The notes beneath the pieces were generated by a model. That model was not told the DNA's origin and did no database searches. It saw nothing but the letters and a program-made list of their open reading frames with translations. Made by a program: the position numbers and the translations under genes. DNA of 64,000 nucleotides, taken from assembly GCA_965153455.1 (NCBI GenBank), contig OZ234501.1:4216001-4280000 (forward strand). The letters are read 5' to 3'. The DNA comes from Sphagnum compactum. Taxonomy: Eukaryota > Bryophyta > Sphagnopsida > Sphagnales. This document shows, piece by piece, positions 12,091-25,599 of this stretch (positions are counted from its first letter, which is position 1; every line of letters starts with the position of its first letter).

Positions 12091-12579
12091 TTGGGTAGGG
12101 TTTAGAGTTTCAAGTGATATTTAGGATTTGTGGTTTCAAAGGGTGGAGTTTTTTAGGGTTTTAAAAGGGTGTTTAGGGTTAACAATGCTTTAACTCGTAG
12201 GATAAGTATGTATATATATTATATATACTTAGCAACCAACTATGAATGGTTTTAAACATGAGTAAAATCTTTGGGCATCCTTATTTCTTCACACACATGC
12301 CTAGATGTGTTCCATCTAACTTGTTCCCGACTTTGGGTAGGGTTTAGAGTTTCAAGTGATATTTAGGATTTGTGGTTTCGAAGGGTGGAGTTTTTAGGGT
12401 TTTAAAAGGGTGGGTGTTTAGGGTTAACAATGCTTTAACTCGTAGGATAAGTATGTATATATATTATATATACTTAGCAACCAACTATGAATGGTTTTAA
12501 ACATGAGTAAATCTTTGGGCATCCTTATTTCTTCACACACATGCCTAGATGTGTTCCATCTAACTTGTTCCCAACTTTG
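12091..12579. repeat. 242-bp tandem duplication with TTTAGGG-like motifs
   Basis: Copy 1 is 12091-12332 and copy 2 is 12333-12579. Both start TTGGGTAGGGTTTAGAGTTT, contain the TATATATATTATATATACTTA self-complementary stretch and end at TTGTTCCC-ACTTT. They differ by a handful of substitutions and small indels, so the duplication looks recent. Confidence 0.92.
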
Positions 12580-14557
12580 ATTCTCCTTCCTCGTCTCCCC
12601 TCAACCCCCACAAACCCATTGTGAATATACATACCTTTGTGTCAAATGGCTCAACTTTGCTTCTTTTTCCTTGCTTCCACAAACGCGTTGTGAATATGCA
12701 TTTGTGTTGAATGAGCCATAATATTCACCCGAAGTGAATGAGCAATTCCTTAGAGGGGATGAATTGCTTTAGAATATAAATTAGGTGTCCCCACAAAAGA
12801 AAAAAATAAAATAAAATAAAAACATGTAACTCCAAGGAAAGCTCTTTGCCTACTACTATACTACCCTTGGGAATTTTTGATTTTTTTTTCTTTTTGCTTT
12901 TTACTTCAAACCCATCCCCAACCCTCATCATCTCCCGAGGATTTTTTTTTTATATTTTAATTTTTTTTCCTTTTTTCTTTTGACGAGAGAGGGGGAGTTT
13001 TGCTTTTGTAAGTTGTATGCTAACCATTCATTCCCTTTTGTTTTTTGTCCACTAAATTTTCACAAAGAAAGAGCAAAGTGGACACCGAGGTTATGTACCA
13101 ACTTCCCCGAAATTTTCACAAAGAAAGAAAGAACCAAAGTGGACACCAAAGTGGGCTTATATACCCACTTCCACTAAGGGCTTGTACATTTTGAAAGCTG
13201 TTTAAAAAAAACTGGCCCTCGGATAGCCCCTCAATTGGTACCCAATTTGACCAAGGAACCAAAATCAAAAGAAAAAGGGAGAAAAACTAAAAACTACAAT
13301 TATATTTTTATAAAATAAATTTTTATTGAAATTAATTAAAATAAAAATAAAAAATATATATATATACACATAAGGCCCACGAGAGCCCTACTCGATGGTT
13401 GGTAGGTAGCTACAAAGTGGTGCCAACTGGCGCCCTAGGGCAGTAATTCATACCTACTACCCATATTTACAGTGTTTTATTACTTAAAGGCATAGGTAAG
13501 TTAGGTAGGAAGGTAGGTATTAGGTTAGGTTAGGAAGGTAGGTAGAATGTGGTAGGTAGCAACCAGGTACCTACCAGACTCTTTTGGGACCTGGCTCTCT
13601 CTAGCCTAATGGATACATACCTACACAATCACCCACTAGTGAGTGACTCTCCCCAAATTTGGGGGTACTTGTTGGTGCCCAAATTTGTCTCTTCTTTTTT
13701 AGTTCAATCCTTCACCACATCCCCTTTAGATTTTTGCTCTCTCTACTTTACTTTTGTCTTTAAATTTAGCTACCTTCATTTTGATTTTTCCTTCCCTATA
13801 GTTTGGTGGCCCAAATTTGGCTTCCATTTATCTAAACCTATCTACCATTTTAATTAATTAATTACATATGAGAAGTTCTAAAATAAATAAAGAGGTGCAT
13901 TTAAAAAAAAGGTTTCTGCTTTTCAAAATATTCTACAAATTATTTATTTTTCCAAAAGTCATTTTTTTATTAGTCCTTGGGGTTTTAATATGAGATCTTG
14001 TGTTTTTTTTCAAAATTCTAACTCCTTTGAATAGAAAATGAACTTGAAAATATATCATTTTCCCTTACCATAACTTAAATTTATTATTATTCTACTTCAT
14101 TGTAAACCACTTGAACCTCTAAATTTTTTGCATTATTCATATTCCTTCCTTGGAATATAAAGAAAGATAGAGGACGAGAACATACAAATTAAGGCATTTG
14201 TTAATGACTAGTTAAGACTAAGTTGGTAATGACTAGTGGGTGTTTTAGGGCATCAAAACTTTTGTGTGTGGACAAGCCCCAAAATTGGAAAATTTTTAAG
14301 TTATTACATATACATAAAGGTATTGAGGACTTCATGTGCACTACTTCACTTTGGGTTTTAAAGACTTAGGTATTATTATTATTATTATTAGCATATTATT
14401 TAGCTTTGGGTTTTAGGGTGGGTTAGAAGATCAAATGAAGAAAAACAAACTACAAGAAGATTAAATAAAAGGAAACATCATTTTTCCAAATTGGTATAGA
14501 AATGTCTCTTGCCATGCCTATGTGGCTTCTTGGGGAAATGGGGAAATCCCAAAGGAG

Positions 14558-14575
14558 TTTAGGGTTTAGGGTTTT
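14558..14575. repeat. Interstitial TTTAGGG tract
   Basis: About two and a half units of the plant telomere repeat TTTAGGG. Similar short tracts lie at 23531-23547 (in CESA intron 13), 42548-42568, 42790-42806 and 52529-52550. Confidence 0.8.
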
Positions 14576-15842
14576 TGACACTAACTAACCTTACTTCCTT
14601 CCTTCCTTCCTTCCTTCCATTGGGGAAAAAAAATCAAGATGGTATACTTAGAGTGAGACTAACACCTTAAAATTAGGGTTTAAAGGGTTAGTCTTACCTT
14701 AATTTTATAATCCTTTAAAATTAGACCCTTTGGATAGTTACCAAACAAAAGATCAAAGCCCCCTCCCCCCCCCCCCACCCCCCAAACTTAACCCTAAATA
14801 AAAACTTCATGCAATTGCATGGTGATGATACCCACAAAGCAAGTCTTTCAGGGATAGATAGTTAGATACTTGGGGTTAGACAAAAATAACAAGTAAGAAG
14901 AGTTGATTCTAAGAATCTAATTATTTTATTGAATAATTGACCAAAACCCTAATAACACAACTCAAAACCCTAATAGAAAGATTGCACCACAATAAATAAA
15001 ATAAATAATTATATTATATTATATTAATTTATATTATTGCCAACCTACCACTCTAGCCACTCCATGAGAAGAGTGGGTGATCCCTAATTCCATAGGTTTG
15101 GTTTCCAATAGAAAGAATACAAACAAATCAAACAAAATTTTTCTTACATTTTCTTATTTTTGGAGTTGAATATTAAATTTGCTTTTGAAGGAAAATAGAC
15201 TTGGCTTTTCAAAATATGGGGTTTTAAAGTAAAGTGCTTTTTTACTTCTTTATTATTATTCTTTTCCCCCCCCTTTTGTTTGTGGTGAAAGTCATGCATG
15301 AAATCTCTTGGAAGGACTATGTCATGAGATGAGATGAAAGGAGTGAACCAAACACCCCACCAGCACATCCATCCATCATCCATTGGATGCCAGTTATGAC
15401 TCAGTTGTGGATGAACCTTAACTGGAGTTAATATTTGGTTTCACCTTGGTAACCCATCACCTAAGAATTAGGTCCTATATATAGGTAGGTAAGTAGGTAA
15501 GTAAAAAAAGAAAAGTAACTTAGCCTTTTACCATCCATCCTTTAGCTGGTCGGTGCCAGCAATTTTGGCTGGCTAAATTTAGCCAATTGGTTTTTCTTTT
15601 TTCTCAAAATGGCTAAAGAAATGTGTGTGTGTGTGTGTGTTTTGGTTTTCGAGTCACCACATTTCTACCATTATATATACCAAAAAATCCTCTTGATTTT
15701 TCTATTTGGATTCTAGCATTGTAGCCAAAAAAATGTGAAGGATTCACAAATTTTTTTTAAAAAACTTTCAGACCTGGTCTATAGCCAAATTTGGCTAAAT
15801 CTAATGTGAATGATCACCAGTTTTGGCTACATCAAAAAACTG

Positions 15843-15883
<41 letters not shown>
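15843..15883. repeat. 41-base poly(A) tract
   Basis: An uninterrupted run of 41 A residues. It could be a retroposon tail or a slipped homopolymer. I see no recognisable retrogene or target-site duplication next to it. Confidence 0.9.
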
Positions 15884-15886
<3 letters not shown>

Positions 15887-17259
15887 AGTCGGTTACGCGT
15901 GAGGGGATTTTCAACACATGTGTTTTGTTGTGCTTTTGTGGTGTGGTTTCCAACATACTTGTTTTGTTGCATTTTTGGGGCTCAGTTTTTCAACATGCAC
16001 ACTTATTTGTTTGTTTTTTTATTGCAACTAAAGTCTTCTTCATCTTCCTCAATTCTCCACATACTCAATTTATTTATTTTTTAATTTATATATATATAAT
16101 TTTAAATTCTAATTGTTTAAAAAAAAGTTGAGCAAAAGGGTCCAAAAAGTGGATTGTCTTTTGGAGAAATTGAAAACAATATTTTTTAATAGCTAGCCCA
16201 CTTGGTGTAAGTATATGCCCATGTTTTTCCAGGTGTCACTAATGTCAAAATTTCAGGCTTTTTGTTGTTTACAAAGTCCACAAAGGGGAAATTAAATAGT
16301 GATTTTTAAATTTTTATTATACCTACCCCTTCTTCTTCTTCTTCTTCTCTCCATTTGCGAGAAAATTTCTTGTTGGGCATCACTAGCAAGCATTTTGGAA
16401 ATATGTTTTACTTTTTTACCCTTGTCAATTAAACAAATAATTCTTTAAAAAATAGTGAAAATGAATTTTTTTTGTGAAAAAATATGAAGCCGAGTGTGTT
16501 GAAAACACCAATCCTAATTTATCATCGCAAACCCTAAACCCCATCTTAACCAATCTGAATAATTTCACTCCTCCTTTGATAAAATATCATCATTGTAGAT
16601 TGTGAAAAAATAATGGGTAGTTTCATATTTATAAAAAGGAATTTTTAGAAAAAAAGAAGTTATTTTATTATTATTTTTTTGTCAATGTGAAAACTGACCA
16701 CTCTCGTCAAGAGTTTTCCAACGGTGTGTCACAATTTACCTGCACACACCGGTGTCAGGTCGATTCTCGACTACCTAAGCATACAAGAACAAACAATGGT
16801 GTGCATTCCCCTTTGGCCCACCTAGACAAGTGAGAAAACGAGCGAAAAATTAAATTTTGGGCAAAGCATATGGGATAAAAGTGTGGTGCTATTGGGAACA
16901 TATATCGAGGAGCCCATTGGAAAACTAAAAAGTACACAAACAAAACTGGAAATGGAAATTAATCTATTTATTTATTTATTTATTTATCTTAAAATTAATA
17001 AAAAGCTAACAAAAGGCCCACCCCAATTCCCAATCTCCTCCCCCAAAGGAAAAAAAAAATCCAACTATTTTTGGGCTCAGTAGGTATGTAAAGTGGGTTA
17101 GGCAAGCCTAAGCTATGTTACGGTAGGTACCTGCTTATGATAAAACCTGAAGCTAGGTACCTACCTACCTAGTAGTCTCAGGTATCTACCTACCTACCTA
17201 CCTAGTAGTCCCAGGTACCTACCTAGCTACCTACCTACCTAGTAAGAAAGAAACTGGCA

Positions 17260-18500
17260 ATAGTAGCCAGCCAGCAGCAACAGTGGTTGCGAGAGAGAGA
17301 GAGAGAGAGAGAGGGAAAAAGGAAAGAAAAAGAGAGAAAATATATGCAGACTAGTTGTCTTTTTGCCACAACCCATTTGGCAACTGTTGCTGTCTTTTGT
17401 AGTAGTAGTTGTTGTTGCTGTTGTCGTTGTTTTGTTGTTGGAGAAAGCAAGCAGCAAGCAAAAGCAAAGCAAAGCAAAGCAGCCAGCCCACTCCCACTGG
17501 TACTAGTAGTGAGAGTAGCCAGCCAGCCAGCCAGCCAGCCGTTGGAACATATCTTCTGTTTGTGTGTGTTGTTTTTGGGTTTTGCTAAATATCTTGTATA
17601 TATTATTATCTTCTTCTTCTTCTTCTTCTTCTTCCTCCTCCTGCATGTCCGTTGCTATCTTTGTCTCTAGAGCTCTTGTTGGGTAGTTTTGTTTTTTGAG
17701 ATCATTTTGTTGTTGTTTATACATAATTATATAATTGTTTTTTGTTGGGTGGGTCGTCCTGTTTGTTCTTCCTCATATAGGTGTACATTTTATTTTTCTT
17801 CTTCTTTCTTGGGTTTTTTTGTAAAAAAAATTTCTGAGTTTCAGTATTGGGTTGTGTGCCAAGAAGAATAATAAATATAAAAGAAAGAAACAAAAGTGAG
17901 GCACAAGAAAGTAGAATAAGAAGAAGAAGAAAAAGCCATTGGGTTTGTGGAGCTTGCTTCTTTTTTTTTCCTTCTTGTTGCACGGAGAAAGAAAGTATCG
18001 ATGCAGTACTAGCGATGTGGGTGATGATGATTGCTGCTTTCGAGGAGGGGAGCAGCAGTCGCAGCAGCAGCAGCAGCAGTTGAAGAAGAGAACCCAACCA
18101 AGAAGACGAGGTGATTTTGGGTATCAAAGGTGTGAGCTTGAAGAAGCCTTTTTTATTGGAGAAAGCTCAGGCGTAGGAAGGTGGGGGGGTGTGGGAGGGA
18201 AGGAGCATGGGTAGAAGAAGAAGAAGACTCACTCTCAGAGAAGGCTTCAGAATCCAGGAGTAACTAGAGTGTGTGTATTGGGTGCCAAGAAAGATTGCTA
18301 GTTAGGAAGAGAGCCAAGTTGCACGCACAATGTGCCGGGAAGGAAGTGCAACTGTGCTGGAGCAGAGTTGCTTTGAGAGAATCTGACAGACCCAAAGGGA
18401 CAGACTATCACAGTGTGGTGTGAGGCAACAGGGAAATTCTTGTAAAGAGGGGGAAAGAGGAGGATCTTGGTAGACTTATTAGCTGTGTGCAGCAGCAGCC
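17260..18500 (+). promoter_or_regulatory. Probable promoter-proximal region and 5' leader of CESA
   Basis: This stretch directly precedes the CESA start. It is GC-richer than its surroundings and holds a GA tract (17291-17313), a TCT tract (about 17611-17635) and CAG-rich sequence (18052-18080), which are common in plant leaders. No open frame in it matches a known protein. I cannot place the transcription start, and a leader intron is possible. Confidence 0.4.
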
Positions 18501-21500
18501 ATGGAAGCAAATGCCGGTTTGGTTGCTGGTTCTCATAACAGAAATGAGCTTGTGGTGATTAGGCCAGAGAATGAGGGCGTAAGCCACCGACCCTCTCTCC
18601 CTTCCCCACCTTTCCATTACCTACAATTGAATTGTTGTTGCTCTTACAGAAACTGGACAGTCGCCATGTTGGGTGGAGACATGACATGACATAACATGAA
18701 ATGACCTCCTGTGTTTGTTTGTTTGTCTTGTTTGTGGGTGGTGCTGCAGCCAAAACCTCTGAAGCATGTCAATGGCCACATTTGTCAAATCTGCGGGGAT
18801 GATGTTGGCTTGACCACCGAGGGCGAGCTCTTTGTAGCTTGCAATGAATGTGCATTCCCTGTCTGCCGCCCCTGCTATGATTACGAGCGCAACGATGGAA
18901 ACCAATCATGCCCTCAGTGCAAGACCAGATACAAACGTCACAAAGGTGGGAGCTTTGTATAGTCTATCTGTCTTCTTCAAAACCCAACCCCTCCCTGGAG
19001 CCATTATGCATGTGTGCATGTGTGTGTGTGCATCAAACCTTTGCTATATGAAATTTTTGATTCAAGACAACTTTTTCTTTGTGTTGGGGAATAATTGCCA
19101 GGGAGCCCACGAGTAGATGGTGATGAAGAGGAAGAGGGTGCGGATGATTTGGAGAATGAATTCAACTTAGATGCTGATTGTAAGCAAGACAGAGAACATG
19201 TCACCGATGCTATGCTTCATGGCCACATGAGCTATGGTGGTACATACGACCGTGGTGATCTACCACACCACATGAGGCACCCGATGCAGCCTCAGTTCCC
19301 ACTGCTCACCAATGGTCAAGTGGTATGACACCTACCCACCCACCCACCCACCCACCATGTGTGAAGAAGAAGTACAACCATGTAGCAGCAGCAGCTCCTT
19401 CTGGATTGGAATTTTTTCATCCAATGGAGAATTCTCCTTGCGCAGCGAGCAGCAATTCTTGTGTCTTTATGTTATTTTTTCTGAGTGAAAATTGTAGCTG
19501 CAAATTTGGTATGAACTAGTAGTGTGGACGGGACTACTATTCAGGTACCAGATGCGGAGGATGAGCAGGCTATTGTGGTTCCTCCAGGCGTTGGGAATGG
19601 GGGAAAACGTGTTCATCCTCTGCCCTACATTGAATCCAACCTTCCAGGTAAACTCTTTCAAGTACTACGAACTGCAAAGCTTCAATTCATTTGGTTGTGA
19701 GCAGGAACCTCCTGTTGCCTCCTGTTTATTTTGTCTGTTCTCATTCCAGGTTTAGAAGTAGTAGGCGGAAACAGAATTTGTCTGGCGGGTTGACTGGCCT
19801 CTTTTATATCATATCTGATTCAAGCCTGTTGTGGGTTGTATTTGCCCACCTGATTGGGAGCTGATTGTTAGGATATCTTTTTGTGGGGAATTATTATTAT
19901 ACAGTGCAGGCAAGGCCAATGGACCCAACCAAGGATCTGGCTGCATATGGCTATGGTAGTGTGGCCTGGAAAGAGAGGGTGGATAGTTGGAAGCTGAGGC
20001 AGGAGAAAATGCAGATGATGATGATGAGAGAAGGAGGTCAGCAGCTCACTGGAACAAAGGGTGGTGGTGACTTTGATGACCCAAATGGTCCAGATCTCCC
20101 AATGTGAGTTTTTTTGAGTCTCTCACTCAAATGGAAGCTCATTACCTAGAAGCTCAATGTTTGCAAGAGGTAATTATCCAAAAGAATGGACATAAATTAT
20201 TTTTTTCTGAGCTGACTAGTGTGGTTTCTTATCTTAGTCCTGTCTCTCTGATTGTATTCCTCCAGAATGGATGAGGCAAGACAGCCGTTGTCGAGGAAAG
20301 TGTTCATCTCATCCAGCAAGATCAATCCTTACAGGATGATCATTGTTATCCGACTTGTGGTACTCGCTTTCTTCTTCAGATACCGCATACTCAATCCGGT
20401 TTCGGGTGCTTATGGCTTGTGGCTTACGTCAGTGGTTTGTGAGATTTGGTTTGCCATATCTTGGATTCTCGATCAGTTTCCAAAGTGGCTTCCTATCAAC
20501 CGAGAGACTTACCTGGACAGACTCTCACTAAGGTAAAGGATTTGGTCTATCTGAAAGACTAGAAATAATTTACTTAGTATTTATTCTCCCCATTTTATGT
20601 TCTTCCACCTATGATGTAAAAGGATGGTAGTTTTATTTGCTTGTCATGGGTGCTAATTGTTGGAATATTTTGCCAGGTATGAAAAGGAAGGCGAGGCTTC
20701 GCAGCTGGCTTCAATTGATATCTATGTCAGTACAGTGGATCCCGCAAAGGAGCCACCGATTGTGACAGCCAATACCATCCTGTCAATTCTTTCTGTGGAT
20801 TATCCCGTGGACAAGGTTTCGTGCTACTTGTCGGATGATGGTGCCGCTATGCTTACTTTTGAATGCCTATCAGAAACATCTGAGTTTGCACGGAAGTGGG
20901 TTCCCTTCTGCAAGAAATTCAGCATTGAACCTCGGGCTCCTGATATGTACTTTGCTCTCAAGATTGACTACTTGAAGGACAAGGTGCAGCCCACATTTGT
21001 GAAAGAGCGCAGGGCAATGAAGGTGAAGCTTTGCTTCTATGATTCCACTTTTGTATGTGGGTGTGGTTGCTATGGTGGGGGCATATGTAGGATTTCGAGA
21101 ATACAAAGAAAATGCTTTTCTTACAAAGAATCAGTTTTTAAGATATTGATTGCTTGCAACCCATGTGGATGGGTGACCTACCTGCTGCTGCATATGTGCA
21201 GAGGGAGTATGAGGAGTTCAAGGTCCGCATAAATGCTTTGGTTGCCAAGGCCCAGAAAGTACCAGAAGAAGGATGGACTATGCAGGATGGGACACCTTGG
21301 CCTGGAAACAATACACGAGATCATCCTGGAATGATTCAGGTAAACATTTCACCACACCTGAACCAGTAATGTTTTTGGGGCGTATCTCACACTACTTTTC
21401 CATATGGTTTCTTTGATTTTTCAGTATTGAAACTCATGAATCCTATGTTGATGTAGGTGTTCTTGGGTCACAGTGGTGGTCATGATACTGATGGAAATGA

Positions 21501-24305
21501 GCTACCCCGACTGGTCTATGTGTCCAGAGAGAAGCGACCTGGTTTTAACCATCACAAAAAGGCTGGTGCCATGAATGCTCTGGTGTGTAAAATATTTCAT
21601 TCCTATTTGTGCTTTCTGTATGGACCTAGTTCTTCTTATGGCTTCCCAGTTGTTGATGATTACTTTTGGTAATATACTAGGAATGATTTTTCTGATTTAT
21701 TTATGACATGTTTTTTCCCGGATGTGCCATTTTGCTCAAATCAGGTGCGAGTGTCAGCTGTCCTAACGAATGCGCCCTATTTTCTCAATCTCGATTGCGA
21801 TCACTACATCAACAACAGCAAAGCTCTTCGAGAGGCCATGTGTTTCATGATGGATCCCCAACTTGGCAAAAAAGTGTGTTATGTCCAGTTTCCTCAGAGA
21901 TTTGACGGTATTGATCGCAGTGATCGATATGCTAACCACAACACTGTGTTCTTTGATGTAAGTAATGGAGTAGTATCCTATCTTTATTTGTCTTGGGTGA
22001 TCACTCTATGGGTACTCAATGTATTGCAATTTGTGTATGGTACACCTAAGGCCACAGGCATTACTGGAATAAGGGTCTGCACAAGGTGGAGCTGAGGCAG
22101 GCCCAATTCTGGTAATGCACGTGGCCATGGGCATTACATGGTGTAAAAATGGACAATTTTCCCCATTTTTTCCCCCATGATACCCAGTGGGTATCACACA
22201 AGTATTACAGGAAAAAAAATGATGTGGGACATTTTGGTCAATGGAATGCCCACAGCCCCACAGGTTCTTACACTTGGCAAGCATTCCTCCAAAATACACT
22301 ACAAATCTTTCAGAGGTTGTTATGATTGCCACAATTGCCTATCTCTGAAATGCACTTTTATGTTTTGAGGTGCACAGATCAATTTAAAGGGTCTCGATGG
22401 GATTCAAGGTCCAGTGTATGTGGGAACCGGATGTGTCTTTAGGAGGCAAGCATTGTATGGGTATGAAGCGCCATACAAGGGGGGGAAGCCTCCAAAATCT
22501 TCTTGTGGTGGCTGCTGCCCATCATGGTGCTGTGGCTCTCGGAAGAAGGACAAGAAGTTCATGCCATCAAAGAAGAAAGGACCTGTACGGACGGACTCAA
22601 CTATTCCCATTTTTGACCTTGAAGATATTGAGGAGGGTGTGGAGGGTAAGAAGAATACTGTTCTTGTACAAACTCATCCCATCATCTGTAGCTCTCGTAT
22701 GGTAATCATATTCCATCAGTATGTTTCTGTGCAATTTGTCTGTTTGATCAACTAATATAATACTAAACTGTCGAACTACCCAATACAGGGATTGAAGATG
22801 AGAGGTCATCTCTCATGTCTCTGAAGAACTTTGAGAAGAGGTTTGGTCAGTCTCCAGTGTTTGTTGCTTCTACTCTGCTGGAAAATGGTGGCGTTCCACA
22901 ATCGGCCAGTTCAGGTGCGCTTCTGAAGGAAGCAATTCATGTGATTAGTTGTGGCTACGAGGACAAGACAGAATGGGGAAAGGAGGTAATGTCCAGATGT
23001 CCTTTCACTGCCAGCCCTAGGTCATGTTTTCTCCCTTGTTGGTGCAGTCTCACATCACAGTAGCTGCCATTTGCTTCAATGTCCAAACTTTTGTAACTAA
23101 TCATTGTCTTTTCTAAAAAACCCTTGCAGATTGGGTGGATATATGGTTCAGTCACAGAGGATATTCTAACAGGTTTCAAGATGCATTGCCGAGGGTGGCG
23201 ATCAATCTACTGCATGCCACACCGGCCAGCGTTTAAGGGATCAGCACCCATCAATCTGTCAGATCGGTTGAATCAAGTGTTGCGTTGGGCGCTTGGGTCT
23301 GTGGAAATTAGTCTGAGCAGGCATTGCCCTCTTTGGTATGGGTATAGCGGACGCTTGAAATGTTTGGAAAGAATTGCTTACATCAACACCACAATCTACC
23401 CACTTACATCCTTGCCACTTGTTGCTTACTGTACCCTCCCAGCTGTATGCTTGCTGACTGGGAATTTCATCATCCCCACGGTGTGTATCAACTTGCCCCA
23501 AACTTTCTTTTTTGAGATGTTCTCAGCCCAACCCTAAACCCTAAACCTTCGAACGCTGCATGTTAGGGATGATGCATTTTGGATTTTGCATACATTGTGC
23601 TATTATTGACAGTTTTTTTGGCTTTTGAATCTATTTTATCAATGCAATTTTGGACTACATTTTTGTTGTTGTTGTTGTTGTTTTTGTTGTTGTTTCTGAC
23701 GGTTTGCTCTTTTGAATCTGCAGATCACCAACTTTGCAAGTCTGTGGTTCATTTCACTTTTCATCTCCATCTTCACCACAGGTATTTTGGAGATGCGTTG
23801 GTCAGGAGTGGGAATAGATGAATGGTGGAGGAATGAGCAGTTTTGGGTGATTGGTGGCGTGTCGGCACATCTGTTTGCGTTGTTCCAAGGTCTGCTCAAG
23901 GTTTGTGCAGGTATTGACACAAACTTCACGGTCACATCCAAGACGACAGAAGATGAGAACTTTGGGGAACTTTACACAATCAAGTGGACAGCCCTTTTGG
24001 TTCCACCAACCACATTGATTGTGATAAATCTTGTGGGTGTGGTTGCTGGGATCTCGGATGCCATCAACAATGGATATCAATCATGGGGTCCCCTCTTTGG
24101 AAAACTCTTTTTTGCATTCTGGGTGATTGTCCATCTCTATCCATTCCTCAAGGGTTTGATGGGACGACAGAACCGCACTCCAACCATAGTTATCGTGTGG
24201 TCAATCTTGTTAGCTTCCATCTTTTCCTTGTTGTGGGTGCGCATTGATCCATTCTTGCCCAAGGTAACTGGACCAAATCTGGTGCAATGCGGCGTGAGCT
24301 GCTGA
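18501..24305 (+). CDS. CESA: Cellulose synthase catalytic subunit (CESA), complete, 14 exons
   Basis: Exons are 18501-18578, 18750-18945, 19102-19322, 19545-19647, 19905-20103, 20266-20532, 20677-21022, 21202-21339, 21457-21582, 21745-21957, 22378-22645, 22789-22985, 23130-23480 and 23724-24305. All introns are GT-AG and the phases join to 1094 residues, the normal length. The N-terminus [20 protein letters not shown] is typical. The RING-type zinc finger uses C38, C41, C57, C60, C65, C68, C80 and C83. The catalytic GT2 motifs are SDDG (407-410), DCDH with D575 and D577, TED (793-795) and QVLRW (834-838). The membrane segments lie just after residue 280 and along the C-terminal third, and the C-terminus QCGVSC is typical. 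The enzyme polymerises UDP-glucose into beta-1,4-glucan in plasma-membrane rosette complexes. Normally near-invariant stretches differ: [22 protein letters not shown] and GFNHHKKAG. The class (primary or secondary wall) cannot be set here. Confidence 0.96.
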
Positions 24306-24518
24306 TTTTTTTTCTTTTTTTTGTGTCCCAAATCATGGCACAGAGGTTTTTTCTCAATTGAGATGGAAGAGGAGAACAGATTCTTTATCTGCTTGTATGC
24401 TTTCTACAAAGACGGGGGCAGGGGGGCGGTGGGGTTTGGAGAAAAAGGGCCTTGGCAGGTGTTGTGTGAATAGCGAAGGCTGCATTATCCACACCAGACA
24501 GAACAGAAATTTGTTGAA

Positions 24519-24524
24519 AATAAA
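24519..24524 (+). terminator. Candidate CESA polyadenylation signal
   Basis: AATAAA occurs 213 bases after the CESA stop codon, a plausible 3' UTR length. No transcript end is available to confirm it. Confidence 0.4.
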
Positions 24525-24529
24525 AAAGA

Positions 24530-25599
24530 GACCACCAAGCTTGCCACAGCTAGGGAGCAAAAGGAGACATGATGGCAACAACTGTAACGAGTCAAAACAC
24601 TGGCTTGTTGTAGTGGTGTGCAGGGTTGGTTGGCTTCCATTCTTTCCAGTGTCCACCTCTAGTCTGTTACTCTTATCAAACAAATCGTATGCATATGGTG
24701 CCTTAGTGTAGTAAGCTGGATATGAAATGTTACTGTGTCGGGTGGTTAGTTCACCCTCCTATTTGTGCATACCAAACTTACCCAATATTCACCTTAATGA
24801 TATGTGTTCACACATTGCGGCCATCTCATTTCTGATTCACACATAATTTCTGATTCACCACAATTTCACATTGTTCTTTTGCTTTTTGTGGGCCTCACTT
24901 GGAGTTTATCTGACACATTGATGTGAGTGTTTTTATGGCCCTTCAATTAGGTGCAATTTGTCATTGTTTTTAGGCAATGGGTTAGCATCACAGATTTGAA
25001 GTGAAAGTGTGGTGAAATGAGCTTTATGATCTTGAAATGATCACTCTGTGCTTTTTTGCTACTGACCTCACAAGCCCTGCACCCAACTAACTAACCATCT
25101 AGCATTTGATGAAATTGAGCTGTACACATACACATGCATGTGAGTGGGTTCTTGAAGCTTATGGACTGTATGGACTATGGGCCTTTTAGACCTTGCAAAG
25201 CATGCATTATGCAGTACTACTTTGTTCAGTTCTACATTTTGCAGGGAAATTGCAGGAGTTGTGAAATTGCATGAATGCTCACATTGGTAGACTGTTGATT
25301 CCCCCTGAAAAGATACACCTTGGCAGTGGTGAACCTTTTGAGCTCCAAAGATGATGAGCAGTATTTTACTGGGAGCTGAAGCTCCATAGCAGAACCAATC
25401 AGTTCCTGTTTCGTTGGGGCCAAGATCTTTGGTTTTGAGGATCTCCATAAGTTTGTTACCCATCACAATCCTGCTTTCTTTGGAGCCACAGCTCTTGGTA
25501 GGCTTAATCCTCCAATTCCATTCTTCCTTTCTTCTCATTTGAACTTTCATTCTAGTTTTGAAGCACCTTGTTAAATCTGTTGTTGATGTGTATGTCTGG
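24530..25599. other. CESA 3' flank, no further gene seen
   Basis: A 160-codon open frame exists on the minus strand (25068-25550). It has no recognisable domain or splice partner, so I treat it as chance. The first part may still be CESA 3' UTR. Confidence 0.5.

Larger units (their letters stand above)
12580..17250. other. Low-complexity intergenic DNA, no gene seen
   Basis: The stretch is rich in GGTA/CCTA runs (13490-13560, 15482-15502, 17140-17245), CTTC repeats (14594-14618), homopolymers and TTTAGGG tracts. Short open frames are either repeat-driven or lack recognisable domains. Confidence 0.55.

Noticed and set aside
17717-18127. 136-codon frame on the minus strand before CESA
   Set aside because: Low-complexity leucine and serine runs from CAG/GAA tracts in the CESA leader, with no domain.
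22006-22332. 108-codon minus-strand frame
   Set aside because: Lies wholly within CESA intron 10, antisense, with no recognisable domain.
25068-25550. 160-codon open frame on the minus strand after CESA
   Set aside because: No recognisable domain, no splice partners, and it lies antisense to the likely CESA 3' region.
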